Source of the DNA: Comamonadaceae bacterium
Lineage (GTDB): Bacteria > Pseudomonadota > Gammaproteobacteria > Burkholderiales > Burkholderiaceae
Assembly: GCA_947484245.1 (NCBI GenBank)
Contig: CANKOT010000001.1
Coordinates: forward strand, 1 to 64,000
Length of the DNA stretch: 64,000 bases
Direction: 5' to 3'
Every line of letters starts with the position of its first letter. The first letter of the stretch is position 1. The notes under the pieces are model-generated. The model did no database searches, was not told the DNA's origin, and was given only the letters and a program-made list of their open reading frames with translations. Both the position numbers and the translations under genes were made by a program. This document shows, one piece after another, positions 25,958 through 33,867 of this stretch.

Positions 25958-27596
25958 GGGGCCTCCCTGTCACTCTTTCATTGACTCTGGGCGAGTTGAG
26001 CAAATCAAACCTTTTGCCATCGGGCACATCTTCCACGGCCACTTGCAATTTATCAGACAGGTCGCGCAGTTGTTGGGTCATGCGCTTGACCGAATTTTTG
26101 AGGTTTGAAATTTGCGACATCATGGCCACTACTTCTTGGTCATTGCCCACCGCATCGGTTTGATGCAAATGTTCTTTGAGAAGGGCAAACGAACGTCCCA
26201 AATCGGAGGCGGTGGTTAGCACGGTTTGAATGCCCTCTGCCGTGAAGGCCAAGTCGTATACCAAGTTTTCATGGGTGGCGCCAGAGCAAAATTGAAGGTG
26301 AATGTTCAACAGCTTTTCGCGCAAAAGCATGAGCTCACTTTCTAGGTCGGCCTGCATGCGGGCAGTTGTGCGCCATGCCTGATCTTCTAAAGACTTTTCT
26401 GGCGATTCCACGGGCGTGTTCATGGTTTGCTGAAGCAACTTAGATTGCTCAAGCAAGCGGTTGAATTCGGCAATGAGTTCTTCTTGTTGGGTAATTGAAG
26501 TGGCCAAAGGTTGCGTGACGTCGCGCAATGTATTTTCTAATTGCTGCGTGAGGGCTAGCCATTTTTGAGACATGAGTTTCAAATGTTGCTGGCCAGAAAT
26601 GTGCGTTGCCAACAGCACGGAGAGACCAATGACCAAAAGGGCCATGGCACCCATCAGGCCCTCTGCCGGATTGCCAGGAAAGGCCAATTGAGACCAAGAA
26701 AAAGGTGCTGGCGCAACAATCACTTTGGGCACCGGTGGCAGCTGCTCCAGCGACGCCAGCAAACGCTCGTGAGCCGTCCACACTTTGCTCATTTGCTCAT
26801 CGGTCGATCGAAGGCTTTGCATCAAGTTGTTGGCATTCAAGGCAGTTAAAAGAGTTTGAGCTGCTTTGGCTTGCGCTGCATTGGCGCTGTCAGTGAGCTT
26901 GGTTTCCCCCTCCAAGGCGTCCATTTGGGCATTGATTTGACGCAAAGGCACTTTGGAACTGGCAACGAAGCCCCAAGTGATGGGGGTAGAGATTGCAGGA
27001 GACTTTGCAGCACTTGCGCTGACGCTGCTACTGGCGTTAGGCGGTGTGAGCTTCACCCACTCGGCCAAGCCTGTATTGAATTCACGAAACGCTGAGAGCG
27101 GCACGGATGCCTGAGGAGAAATAGGGCCCTTGGGTTTGTAAAGCGCGCTCAAACTATCGCGGGTGCGCATCAAATTAAGCGTGGGCTCTTTGGCCAAGAT
27201 GAGGGTGTTGAGGTCGTCCAAAATAAGATTGGCGCGGCCTGGCCAAATTTGCGCATCGCGAGAATCGGCAGCAGTTTGAGTTGCTTTGGCAGAGGCCTGT
27301 GCAAAACCATCTAGCACCGGAATCCGTTCTGCGATTGCATTAAAGAGCTCGGGCGTAAGAACCTGTTCGGCCGCCAAGCTACTCTTTAATTGATCAACGC
27401 TCTCCAGAACTTTGGCATGGGCCTGCGCCATGTTGTCTTGCGATTTATCGGGCGCGGGTGGTGCAATGGACAAACCAATCCAAAGGCTGACCAGCAGAAG
27501 CACACAGCCTATGCCTATGAGCAAGGAAAGCAGCGTCCAAACGCGGCTGTTGCTGTCGCGCTGCATCTCAAGGCTGAGCTTGCGGCCTTCAAGCAT
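25938..27596 (-). CDS. PilJ-like transmembrane receptor lacking the signalling tip
   Basis: A 552-residue membrane protein. TM1 is near residues 19-43 (LLSLLIGIGCVLLLVSLWIG) and TM2 near 311-332 (LMGAMALLVIGLSVLLATHI). A helical periplasmic part of about 265 residues lies between them, the topology of PilJ/MCP receptors. The cytoplasmic part (about 335-552) is predicted helical and coiled (LENTLRDVTQPLATSITQQE, ISNLKNSVKRMTQQLRDLSD). It contains no trace of the near-invariant hairpin tip (normally E-[IV]-A-x-Q-T-N-x-LALNAAIEAAR), so canonical CheA/CheW coupling is unlikely. It overlaps the CheW-like gene by 8 bases and the CheA-like gene by 20. Assignment as a decayed receptor is inference. 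Confidence 0.5.
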   Translation of the reverse strand: MLEGRKLSLEMQRDSNSRVWTLLSLLIGIGCVLLLVSLWIGLSIAPPAPDKSQDNMAQAHAKVLESVDQLKSSLAAEQVLTPELFNAIAERIPVLDGFAQASAKATQTAADSRDAQIWPGRANLILDDLNTLILAKEPTLNLMRTRDSLSALYKPKGPISPQASVPLSAFREFNTGLAEWVKLTPPNASSSVSASAAKSPAISTPITWGFVASSKVPLRQINAQMDALEGETKLTDSANAAQAKAAQTLLTALNANNLMQSLRSTDEQMSKVWTAHERLLASLEQLPPVPKVIVAPAPFSWSQLAFPGNPAEGLMGAMALLVIGLSVLLATHISGQQHLKLMSQKWLALTQQLENTLRDVTQPLATSITQQEELIAEFNRLLEQSKLLQQTMNTPVESPEKSLEDQAWRTTARMQADLESELMLLREKLLNIHLQFCSGATHENLVYDLAFTAEGIQTVLTTASDLGRSFALLKEHLHQTDAVGNDQEVVAMMSQISNLKNSVKRMTQQLRDLSDKLQVAVEDVPDGKRFDLLNSPRVNERVTGRPHGNPSV

Positions 27597-28059
27597 GCGA
27601 CTCTCCAGCCATATCGCCAGTCATATCGCCAGCCATTTCTCCAGACCGATAAACCACAGTCCATGCTTGGCCGTCGTGGTCTAGCGTGGCCAAGCCAGCT
27701 TTGGCCCAAAACGGACCTACCACCGATTGCACACGGCACCCTGTGGCAGACGACATAGGCGGATTCAACACAATGGCCCATTGAGTCAACTCACTTGATG
27801 TTTGTGAGTGGCCGTTTGGTGGAAGGGCAAAACAATGGGAAAAAGACTTCATGAAGATGGCGCTGCCATCGTGCACAGCCACATCTAATTGAATAGAAGA
27901 CACGCTGGGGGTGTCTGCTTGCGTGTTTTTAAAAACAGCCGCAATGCTGTTGAGTGAAATGGCGTAGTTGGCACCCTGCCATTGCACGCCCAGCCATTGA
28001 AACAAAGGCCCGCTTGAAAGTGGCCTGTTGTCAAATTCAGAAAGGGTGTTTTCAAACAT
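27589..28059 (-). CDS. CheW/PilI-like protein (putative)
   Basis: A 156-residue protein with a CheW-like pattern: LFQWLGVQWQGANYAISLNS at the first beta strands, then WAIVLNPP and CRVQSVVGPFWAKAGLATLD in the positions of CheW's later strands. The normally conserved GxxxLRG signature is not seen. The C-terminal tail repeats GEMAGDMTGDMAGES. It would be the first gene of a transcription unit running through the receptor-like and CheA-like genes into flgA-flgM-flgN. A PilI/CheW relationship is supported mainly by order (PilI-PilJ-ChpA) and pattern, not by a strong motif. Confidence 0.45.
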   Translation of the reverse strand: MFENTLSEFDNRPLSSGPLFQWLGVQWQGANYAISLNSIAAVFKNTQADTPSVSSIQLDVAVHDGSAIFMKSFSHCFALPPNGHSQTSSELTQWAIVLNPPMSSATGCRVQSVVGPFWAKAGLATLDHDGQAWTVVYRSGEMAGDMTGDMAGESHA

Positions 28060-28104
28060 GGTTAGGTATCATTTTAAGCGAGGGCTTTGACATGGCGCAA
28101 TTTT

Positions 28105-28133
28105 TATAGATCTTGCACATCATTGAATGTCAA
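28105..28133 (-). promoter_or_regulatory. Possible promoter of the chemosensory-like/flgAMN unit
   Basis: On the minus strand a perfect TTGACA (28133-28128) is followed after 17 bases by TCTATA, or after 19 bases by TATAAA. The -10 choice is weak in either register. It lies about 45 bases before the CheW-like ATG. No sigma-28 or sigma-54 site was seen in this gap. Confidence 0.35.
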
Positions 28134-28162
28134 TAGACAATGAGCACTTTCAAGGAGTGTGA

Positions 28163-28378
28163 ATGAAAGTGTACAAATTGACGGGGTGCATATTGGGCGC
28201 ATTTCTTTTGCTAACAGGCTGCGGAAGCTCGGGGCAAGCTCAAATGACGCCTGAAAAATTCAGAGACATGTATGGCATGCTGTTGAAATTGGACGAGTTG
28301 AAAAAGAAAGAAATCATCACCGATGCCGAGTTTCAAATGCAAAAAAAGAAACTCTTGGGTGAAGAAAAGACGCCCTGA
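28163..28378 (+). CDS. Small lipoprotein, SHOCT-like
   Basis: A 71-residue predicted lipoprotein: a short hydrophobic signal peptide ending in LLTGC (cysteine at residue 20). The mature part of about 50 residues has the helical pair MLLKLDELKKKEIITDAEF and QMQKKKLLG. This matches the SHOCT pattern (LxxLxxLxxxGxITxxEFxxxKxxLL), a short oligomerisation motif. AAGGAG precedes the ATG. It is a single gene, convergent with the YkgJ-like gene one base away. Role unknown; not obviously connected to the flagellar genes. Confidence 0.75.
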   Translation: MKVYKLTGCILGAFLLLTGCGSSGQAQMTPEKFRDMYGMLLKLDELKKKEIITDAEFQMQKKKLLGEEKTP

Positions 28379-28379
28379 T

Positions 28380-28817
28380 TCATTTGGGGCGGCTTTGCGC
28401 TAAGGCTCCGTAAGGACAAAAACCAGGCTTGGGCCCTACTTGCGGGTGAGTGCGGCAAGTAGTTGGCCGGTTGGCATACACCGTGCAATGCCGGCCCTTG
28501 GCATCTAAAAAATGACAGTCTCCGCTGCTGCGCCTAGCCAGCGTATAGATGCTGTTCTTGAAATTGAAGTGGTCAATCAGGCCCGCCTTGCTCAGGCGCT
28601 TGGCAATTTGCTTGGGCTCTTCGTGCTCTGCCTCAAACGTACTGACCAAGTTGAGCCGAATGAGATCGGGCATTTTGACTTCCACCGGCATGGTGCAACA
28701 GTTGGCCGCGCAGGTGTCGCACATGCCCGCCTTGTAGCGGGTCCAGCTTTCTGGGCGATCAACGTCAACGATGCTGATGGGGGATTTCACGTGCTGCTTG
28801 GGCGGTGCAAAGCGCAA
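28380..28817 (-). CDS. YkgJ-family cysteine cluster protein
   Basis: A 145-residue protein with the cysteine pattern of the zinc/iron-chelating UPF0153/YkgJ family: CDTCAANCC near residues 33-41, then CHFLDAKGRHC with CRTHP and C near the end. These proteins are thought to bind Zn or an iron-sulphur cluster; no reaction is established. Its first 31 bases overlap the end of the VOC-family gene, suggesting translational coupling at the tail of the 32462-28380 gene run. Confidence 0.85.
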   Translation of the reverse strand: MRFAPPKQHVKSPISIVDVDRPESWTRYKAGMCDTCAANCCTMPVEVKMPDLIRLNLVSTFEAEHEEPKQIAKRLSKAGLIDHFNFKNSIYTLARRSSGDCHFLDAKGRHCTVYANRPTTCRTHPQVGPKPGFCPYGALAQSRPK

Positions 28818-29170
28818 ATTTTGTTGCCGTCTGGGTCGCGCAAGTAAGCCAAATAAAGCTTGCCGGCTGGGCCTTCGCGAAGTCCAGGTGGGTCTTCGCA
28901 GGTGGTACCGCCATTGGCAATACCAGCCGCATGGAAGGCATCGCCTTGTTCTGCCGACTTCACGGTAAAACCAATGGTGCTGCCGTTGCCGTGGTTGGCT
29001 GGCTCACCATTGATGGGCGTGGAAATGGCAAAGGTGCCTGTAGGGCTGCGATAAAAGTAACGGTTCTTGTTGGCCACGCCAGGGCCATAGCCCAGCGTGC
29101 CTAACAAGGCGTCGTAAAACTTTTTTGAAACTTCAAGGTCATTGACCCCTAGCATGACGTGGCTGAACAT
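28787..29170 (-). CDS. VOC/glyoxalase-family protein
   Basis: A 127-residue single vicinal-oxygen-chelate domain protein. It begins FSHVMLGVNDLEVSKKFYDA and ends LYLAYLRDPDGNKICALH, the two halves of the beta-alpha-beta-beta-beta fold. The family includes glyoxalases, dioxygenases and resistance proteins, so the substrate cannot be given. It lies downstream of the Bug/PEP-mutase/aminotransferase genes and may act in the same catabolic route. Length is normal. Confidence 0.85.
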   Translation of the reverse strand: MFSHVMLGVNDLEVSKKFYDALLGTLGYGPGVANKNRYFYRSPTGTFAISTPINGEPANHGNGSTIGFTVKSAEQGDAFHAAGIANGGTTCEDPPGLREGPAGKLYLAYLRDPDGNKICALHRPSST

Positions 29171-29204
29171 TTGGATTTCCTTGTGTGATAGCGCTGTGAT
29201 TTAT

Positions 29205-30191
29205 TTATTCTGCTTTGATGCCGGACGCTTTGACAACGGGGCCGTACTTCGCAAGATCTTTACTTAGCTCTGCCCCAAAACTTTCGGGTGTGCCGGGGGA
29301 TGCCGAAATGCCCATGCCATTGAGTCTTTCCCTCACTTCGGGGTCATTGAGGATGGCATTGAGTTCGGTGTTGAGTCGCGTCACAATGGCGCGCGGTGTT
29401 TTGACGGGTGCGAGCAACGCAACCCATGAGCTGGCTTCAAAGTCTGTGACGCCGTTTTCTATGAATGTGGCCACATCAGGCAAAGAGCTGGCGCGCTTGC
29501 TGCTAGACACCGCAATGGGCAACAACTTACCCGACTTCACATGGGGAATGGCACCCGCAATGGCGGTGTAGACCAATTGAATGTTGCCACCCAAGACATC
29601 GGTCATTGCTTGCCCGCCGCCCTTGTAAGGCACATGAACCAGGTTGGCGCCTGTTCTTAATCGCAACAGTTCACCCGCAATGTGCGGTGTACCGCCAGTG
29701 CCTGAGGTGCCATAAGACAAGCCACCCGCTTGGGTTTTGGACAGTGCAATGAGATCTTTGAGGTTCTTGGCGGGAAAGCTGGGGTGGGCCACCAAAATCA
29801 AAACGGCGTCGCCAATTTTTCCGATGGGTGCAAAATCTTTGAGCGTGTCAAAGCCTGTTTTGGGAAAGACATGCGGGTTAATGACCAAGGTGCCGTCAAA
29901 TCCCAACAGCAAGGTGTAGCCATCGCCTTCCGCAGCGGCCACTTGTTGGGTGCCTATCATGCCTGAGGCCCCTGGCTTGTTGTCCACAATCACTTGCTGG
30001 CCCAAGCGCTTTGACAATTGCTCGGCAATTAAGCGGCCACTGGTGTCGGTCACGCCGCCAGGGGTGAAGGGCACAATTAAACGGATGGGCTTGGTGGGGT
30101 AGCTTTGTGCAAGGGCTGCGCCCATCAAGGTGAGCGAAGCGCCCAAGAAGGCGGCCTGCAACCAATGCCTGCGAAAATTTTTGCTCATCAT
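29205..30191 (-). CDS. Bug-family (TctC-like) periplasmic solute-binding protein
   Basis: A 328-residue tripartite-tricarboxylate-transporter substrate-binding protein. The signal peptide ends near ALAQS and the mature part starts YPTKPIRLIVPFTPGGVTD, the hallmark of the family. VDNKPGASGMIGTQQVA and FAPIGKIGDAVLILV follow. ATG 30191 is chosen because AGGAGA lies just before it; an ATG nine codons upstream overlaps the previous stop. Bug proteins are hugely expanded in Burkholderiales and usually bind carboxylates, many without a dedicated TctAB membrane pair, as here. It follows a PEP-mutase/isocitrate-lyase-like gene. Confidence 0.93.
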   Translation of the reverse strand: MMSKNFRRHWLQAAFLGASLTLMGAALAQSYPTKPIRLIVPFTPGGVTDTSGRLIAEQLSKRLGQQVIVDNKPGASGMIGTQQVAAAEGDGYTLLLGFDGTLVINPHVFPKTGFDTLKDFAPIGKIGDAVLILVAHPSFPAKNLKDLIALSKTQAGGLSYGTSGTGGTPHIAGELLRLRTGANLVHVPYKGGGQAMTDVLGGNIQLVYTAIAGAIPHVKSGKLLPIAVSSSKRASSLPDVATFIENGVTDFEASSWVALLAPVKTPRAIVTRLNTELNAILNDPEVRERLNGMGISASPGTPESFGAELSKDLAKYGPVVKASGIKAE

Positions 30192-30214
30192 GTTGTCTCC
30201 TGTTAGATTTAAAT

Positions 30215-31102
30215 TCATTGTGGTTCAGCGTATCTTTTTTCAAATTCCCAGATATCTTCAAAGCCCATTAACTTGGTGAGATCGGCAAAATCATAGAGCT
30301 CGGTCTGGCCCTTGCTAGAAGAGCCTTGGGCCTGAAACTCTTGATAGACGCGCTGCATGGCATGAACGCCCGCCAACAACGCAGTGACAGGAAAGATGGC
30401 CAACTTGTAGCCAATCGATTCGAGCTCTGCGCGAGATAACACGGGTGTTCGGCCACGCTCCACCATGTTGGCCAGCAAAGGCAAATCAAACGATTGACCA
30501 ATTTGGCGCATCTCTTCTTCTGATTCGGGCGACTCCACAAACAGAATGTCGGCGCCTGCGCGCGCATAGGCTTCTGCGCGGCGCAAGGCCTCGTCCAAGC
30601 CCAGCGTGGTTCGGGCATCGGTGCGGGCAATGATGAGAAAGTTGGGATCGGTGCGCGCATCGACGGCCACCTTGATTTTGCGCACCATGTCTTCCATGGC
30701 AATGACCCGGCGTCCTGGTGTGTGGCCACACTTTTTGGGAAACTCTTGGTCTTCCAATTGAATGGCTGCAGCGCCCGCGGCCTCATAGCCACGAATGGTG
30801 TGGCGCATGTTAAGGAGGCCACCATAGCCTGTGTCGGCATCTGCAATGAGTGGCGTTCTGGCCATGCCCGCCATGGCGGTCACACGGCCCACCATGTCAC
30901 TGTAAGTGGCAAGCCCCGCATCGGGTAAGCCCATGTGCGAAGCCACTGTGCCGTAGCCCGTCATGTACAGAGCCTCAAACCCAAATGAATCGGCCAAGCG
31001 AAGAGAGACCATGTCGAAAACGCCGGGTGCGACAACCAGGCCAGGTTCTTGAAGGCGTTGTCGCAGCCTTGCGCGAAGCGTTGTTTCTTTCATATCAGCC
31101 AT
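30215..31102 (-). CDS. Isocitrate lyase/PEP mutase superfamily enzyme
   Basis: About 295 residues of the PEP mutase/methylisocitrate lyase TIM-barrel group. PGVFDMVSLRLADSFGFEAL, LIADADTGYGG and the catalytic-loop segment QEFPKKCGH (near residues 115-124) are typical of lyases that cleave C-C bonds of substituted malates or succinates. ARTDARTTLGLDEALRRAEA gives the conserved ARTDA motif. The ATG at 31102 begins the conserved fold; an upstream start at 31144 would add 14 residues without similarity. Neighbours are a class III aminotransferase and a Bug binding protein, suggesting a small organic-acid catabolic operon; the substrate is not determinable. Confidence 0.85.
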   Translation of the reverse strand: MADMKETTLRARLRQRLQEPGLVVAPGVFDMVSLRLADSFGFEALYMTGYGTVASHMGLPDAGLATYSDMVGRVTAMAGMARTPLIADADTGYGGLLNMRHTIRGYEAAGAAAIQLEDQEFPKKCGHTPGRRVIAMEDMVRKIKVAVDARTDPNFLIIARTDARTTLGLDEALRRAEAYARAGADILFVESPESEEEMRQIGQSFDLPLLANMVERGRTPVLSRAELESIGYKLAIFPVTALLAGVHAMQRVYQEFQAQGSSSKGQTELYDFADLTKLMGFEDIWEFEKRYAEPQ

Positions 31103-31148
31103 GGTAGATGTTCGAGTTGGAGTTGGTGTTTTGGCCAAAGTCAAGAAG

Positions 31149-32462
31149 TCAAAGTCGGTTGAGGGCTTTTGTAAATCGCGCCAACAATTCTTGAATTTCA
31201 GCCTCAGAAATAATCAGTGGTGGACAAAAGGCAATGGTGTCACCAATGGCACGCACAATCAAGCCCTCTTCTTCTGCCAGCCTGGCGCATTCACGGCCAT
31301 GATTGGCTAAAAGCTCAACGCCCGCCAGAAGCCCAATACCACGCACCTCTTTGACCAAGGGGTGGCTTTCCAATTGCCTCAGGCCATTGACAAGGCTTGG
31401 GCCCACTTGCCTAACGTGTTCCACAATATTGAGCTCTTCGTAGATGTTCAGTGTTTCCAAGGCCACCGCGGAAGCAACTGGATGTCCTGAATAAGTCATG
31501 GTCAGGCCAAACATGCCCAGCTCACCACTTTGTCTTGCAATGGGTTCATAGACTTGCGGCGAAATCATGAGTGCAGAAATGGGGATGTAGGCACTGGACA
31601 AGGCTTTGGCACACACCAATAGGTCGGGCTGAAGCTTCATGGTGGTCGACCCAAACATTTCACCCGTTCGGCCAAAAGCTGTAACCACTTCGTCACAAAC
31701 CAACAAAATCTCGTACTTCTTCAAAAGCCGCTGCAATTTATAGTAATAAGCCGCGGGCGGCACAATGATGCCCCCTGCCGCCATGACAGGCTCTACAAAA
31801 AAAGCTGCAATGGTGTGCGCGCCCTCGGCCAGAATGCGCTGCTCAATGTCAGCAATGAGCCGATCACAAAATGCTTCTTCTGTTTCCCCTGGTTGCCCAT
31901 TTTTGGTGAAGTGAGGCGTGGTGAGATGGATAAAGCCGGGCAGCGGCAAATTGAATTTGTCGTGCGCGTAGCTGGCCCCAGTTAAGCTTGCTGCGGCAAT
32001 GGTGTTGCCGTGGTAAGCCAATAAATGCGACATGAATTTCTTTTTTTCTGGCTGGCCTACAGCGTTCCAGTAATACCAACACAGGCGGGCCGCGCAGTCG
32101 ATCGCCTCTGAACCCGTGCTGGCAAACCATATTTTGGACATGGGGGCCGGTGCCATCGACAACAATTTTTCAGCCAAAGCAATAACAGGCTGGTGGCTTT
32201 TGTGGTTCGTTAGCGGGTAATAGGCCAACTCCAACATTTGCTTGTGTGCTGCATTGGCCAAGCGTTCATTGCCATAACCCAAGGCAATGCACCACAAACC
32301 AGACATGCCCTCAATATAGTCGCGGCCATGAATATCCTGAACCCAGACGCCCTTGCCAGACTGGATAACGCTGGCGCCGCGCTGAGCATGAAGGGACAGG
32401 TTGGTTAAGCCGTGAACTACAGCCCTGGCGTCTCTCAACGGAAGAGAGTTGATGTCTGACAT
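31149..32462 (-). CDS. Class III (omega-amino acid) aminotransferase
   Basis: A 437-residue PLP enzyme. IEGMSGLWCIALGYGNERL, FASTGSEAIDCAARLCWYYW, AYHGNTIAAASLTG and DEVVTAFGRTGEMFGS follow the pattern of omega-amino acid:pyruvate aminotransferases. The PLP lysine is in LLVCAKALSSAYIPISAL. Family members accept beta-alanine, GABA, putrescine or similar amines; the specificity is open. It starts the minus-strand run aminotransferase, PEP-mutase-like, Bug protein, VOC and YkgJ, with gaps of 20-50 bases. Confidence 0.88.
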   Translation of the reverse strand: MSDINSLPLRDARAVVHGLTNLSLHAQRGASVIQSGKGVWVQDIHGRDYIEGMSGLWCIALGYGNERLANAAHKQMLELAYYPLTNHKSHQPVIALAEKLLSMAPAPMSKIWFASTGSEAIDCAARLCWYYWNAVGQPEKKKFMSHLLAYHGNTIAAASLTGASYAHDKFNLPLPGFIHLTTPHFTKNGQPGETEEAFCDRLIADIEQRILAEGAHTIAAFFVEPVMAAGGIIVPPAAYYYKLQRLLKKYEILLVCDEVVTAFGRTGEMFGSTTMKLQPDLLVCAKALSSAYIPISALMISPQVYEPIARQSGELGMFGLTMTYSGHPVASAVALETLNIYEELNIVEHVRQVGPSLVNGLRQLESHPLVKEVRGIGLLAGVELLANHGRECARLAEEEGLIVRAIGDTIAFCPPLIISEAEIQELLARFTKALNRL

Positions 32463-32810
32463 ATCTGACTCCTTGAATGTCGCTTTCTACAACATCTTAG
32501 GGGATTCTTTAAAAACTGCGGGCATCAAGCGTATTCCCGTTCATCGACCCTATTCAGACATTGCGCTTCAGGCTGATGATGTTGAAGGTGGAGGGTGGTT
32601 TCAGAAAACGCAGATTTTTTCCATCCGCGAGCTGTTCTTTGTCTAAATATGAGGGGCCGGCATTGTCAAAAAATACGCTTTGATTTTTCGATCTTTTTCT
32701 AGGTTAAGCAATAATAAATTCCTCAATTTTATAATTATGTGATAAGTTCTAAAGATAGATGGGAATAGTTTTTCCCTAAATTCTTGAGCAAGTAATGAGA
32801 GGTCTTGTCT
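32463..32810. other. Intergenic stretch of about 350 bases between divergent genes
   Basis: Lies between the divergent aminotransferase gene and the gene starting at 32811. The half near 32811 is very AT-rich. A TATAAT lies at 32730-32735, but I see no convincing -35 box at the right spacing. The reading frames present have no recognisable protein features. No strong inverted repeat or RNA structure stood out. Confidence 0.4.
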
Positions 32811-33848
32811 ATGTTGAAGTTTGTACAAATAGTGGCTATTTGTGTTTTGAGCCAGTTGGGTTTAGCTCAAGCACAAGACACACAGATCTCAGTATTGTTG
32901 GGGCAACCAACACAAATCCCTTTAAAAATTAAAGTTGCAAGCGATACAACTCGTTGTAATTTAGAAGTTGCAATCCCAGGCCAGAATAAATTCGAAAGAG
33001 AAGTATCTGCACCTGACTTTCAAACAATTCTTGATTTCACAGCTCCAAATGAAGGAGCATTTGTAATCGAGTGGAAGGGAAAGTTAAAAAGGCGCGGGCT
33101 AAATTCAGTACTCGGTTGCGATGGCTCAGGCAAGATTATGGTTACGGCTAAGCCTGGTTCAGATCAGATTTCAGCGAAGTGGAATGATTACTTTTCCAAA
33201 ATCAAGCCAGAGGGTGCTGAGTGTGTAAAAACTGGTATGGAATTAAGTCAACTGTATTTTGAATCGTCAGATCCAAATGCAAAACTGACAATGCCAACAG
33301 ATCAGGCCATGCGCCCTATCTATGATCGATGTGACGCCTTCATGCGTGCCAAACAGCCACAGCAAAATTTTGCTTGCACATTATCTGGTGGTATCAGAAC
33401 TTTTTGCGACAACGTTTATGCAGAACGCAGATCGGATGGTCAGTTGTCAAGAATATCTAGGACAGATGCTATCAAACTACATTTTGCTGGCAGGGAGTGG
33501 GCCTTAGGAAATGTTGAAACAGCAGACGCCAAAACAAATAGAGTTCGTTTAGAGGAAGAAGCTAGAAATCGTCAAGCTGCAGAATCAGCAGCGAAACAAA
33601 AACAAGAGGAAGAGCAAAAAGCCAAGCAGGCAGCTGATACTGCTGCTGCTACTGCCACAGCCGCCGCTGCAAGAAAGCGCCAAGAAGAGGCTAAGGCAAA
33701 GCAAGCTACCAGCTCTGCAAATACGCCACCCAAGGCAGAACCTTCTAGGGCTGAGACGCCACCTAAGCAAGAGGCTCCCCCCCCACCCCCACCTAAGCAA
33801 GAACCTGCTAAGCCCAAACCCACTGTCAAGTCATCAACTGATCTTTAA
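32811..33848 (+). CDS. Secreted protein with TolA-like Lys/Ala and Pro-rich tail
   Basis: About 345 residues, not recognised. A signal peptide (MLKFVQIVAICVLSQLGLAQ, cleavage after AQA) is followed by a folded region to about residue 240. That region contains several cysteines (for example near TRCNLEV, VLGCDGSG, GAECVKTG, DRCDAF, FACTLSGG, TFCDNVY), probably disulphide-bonded. Residues about 245-305 are a charged Ala/Lys/Gln/Glu helix like TolA domain II, and the last 40 are proline-rich (EAPPPPPPKQEPAKPKP). That layout suggests a periplasm-spanning or wall-contacting protein. ATG 32811 is chosen over a TTG two codons earlier. The next gene, a two-TM protein, begins 19 bases on and is a likely partner. 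Confidence 0.7.
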   Translation: MLKFVQIVAICVLSQLGLAQAQDTQISVLLGQPTQIPLKIKVASDTTRCNLEVAIPGQNKFEREVSAPDFQTILDFTAPNEGAFVIEWKGKLKRRGLNSVLGCDGSGKIMVTAKPGSDQISAKWNDYFSKIKPEGAECVKTGMELSQLYFESSDPNAKLTMPTDQAMRPIYDRCDAFMRAKQPQQNFACTLSGGIRTFCDNVYAERRSDGQLSRISRTDAIKLHFAGREWALGNVETADAKTNRVRLEEEARNRQAAESAAKQKQEEEQKAKQAADTAAATATAAAARKRQEEAKAKQATSSANTPPKAEPSRAETPPKQEAPPPPPPKQEPAKPKPTVKSSTDL

Positions 33849-33867
33849 AAATACTGGAGTCAATATC

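Noticed and set aside
32449..32646. Open frame of 65 codons in the gap upstream of 32811.
   Set aside because: No ribosome-binding site, no conserved pattern, overlaps the aminotransferase start; probably chance.
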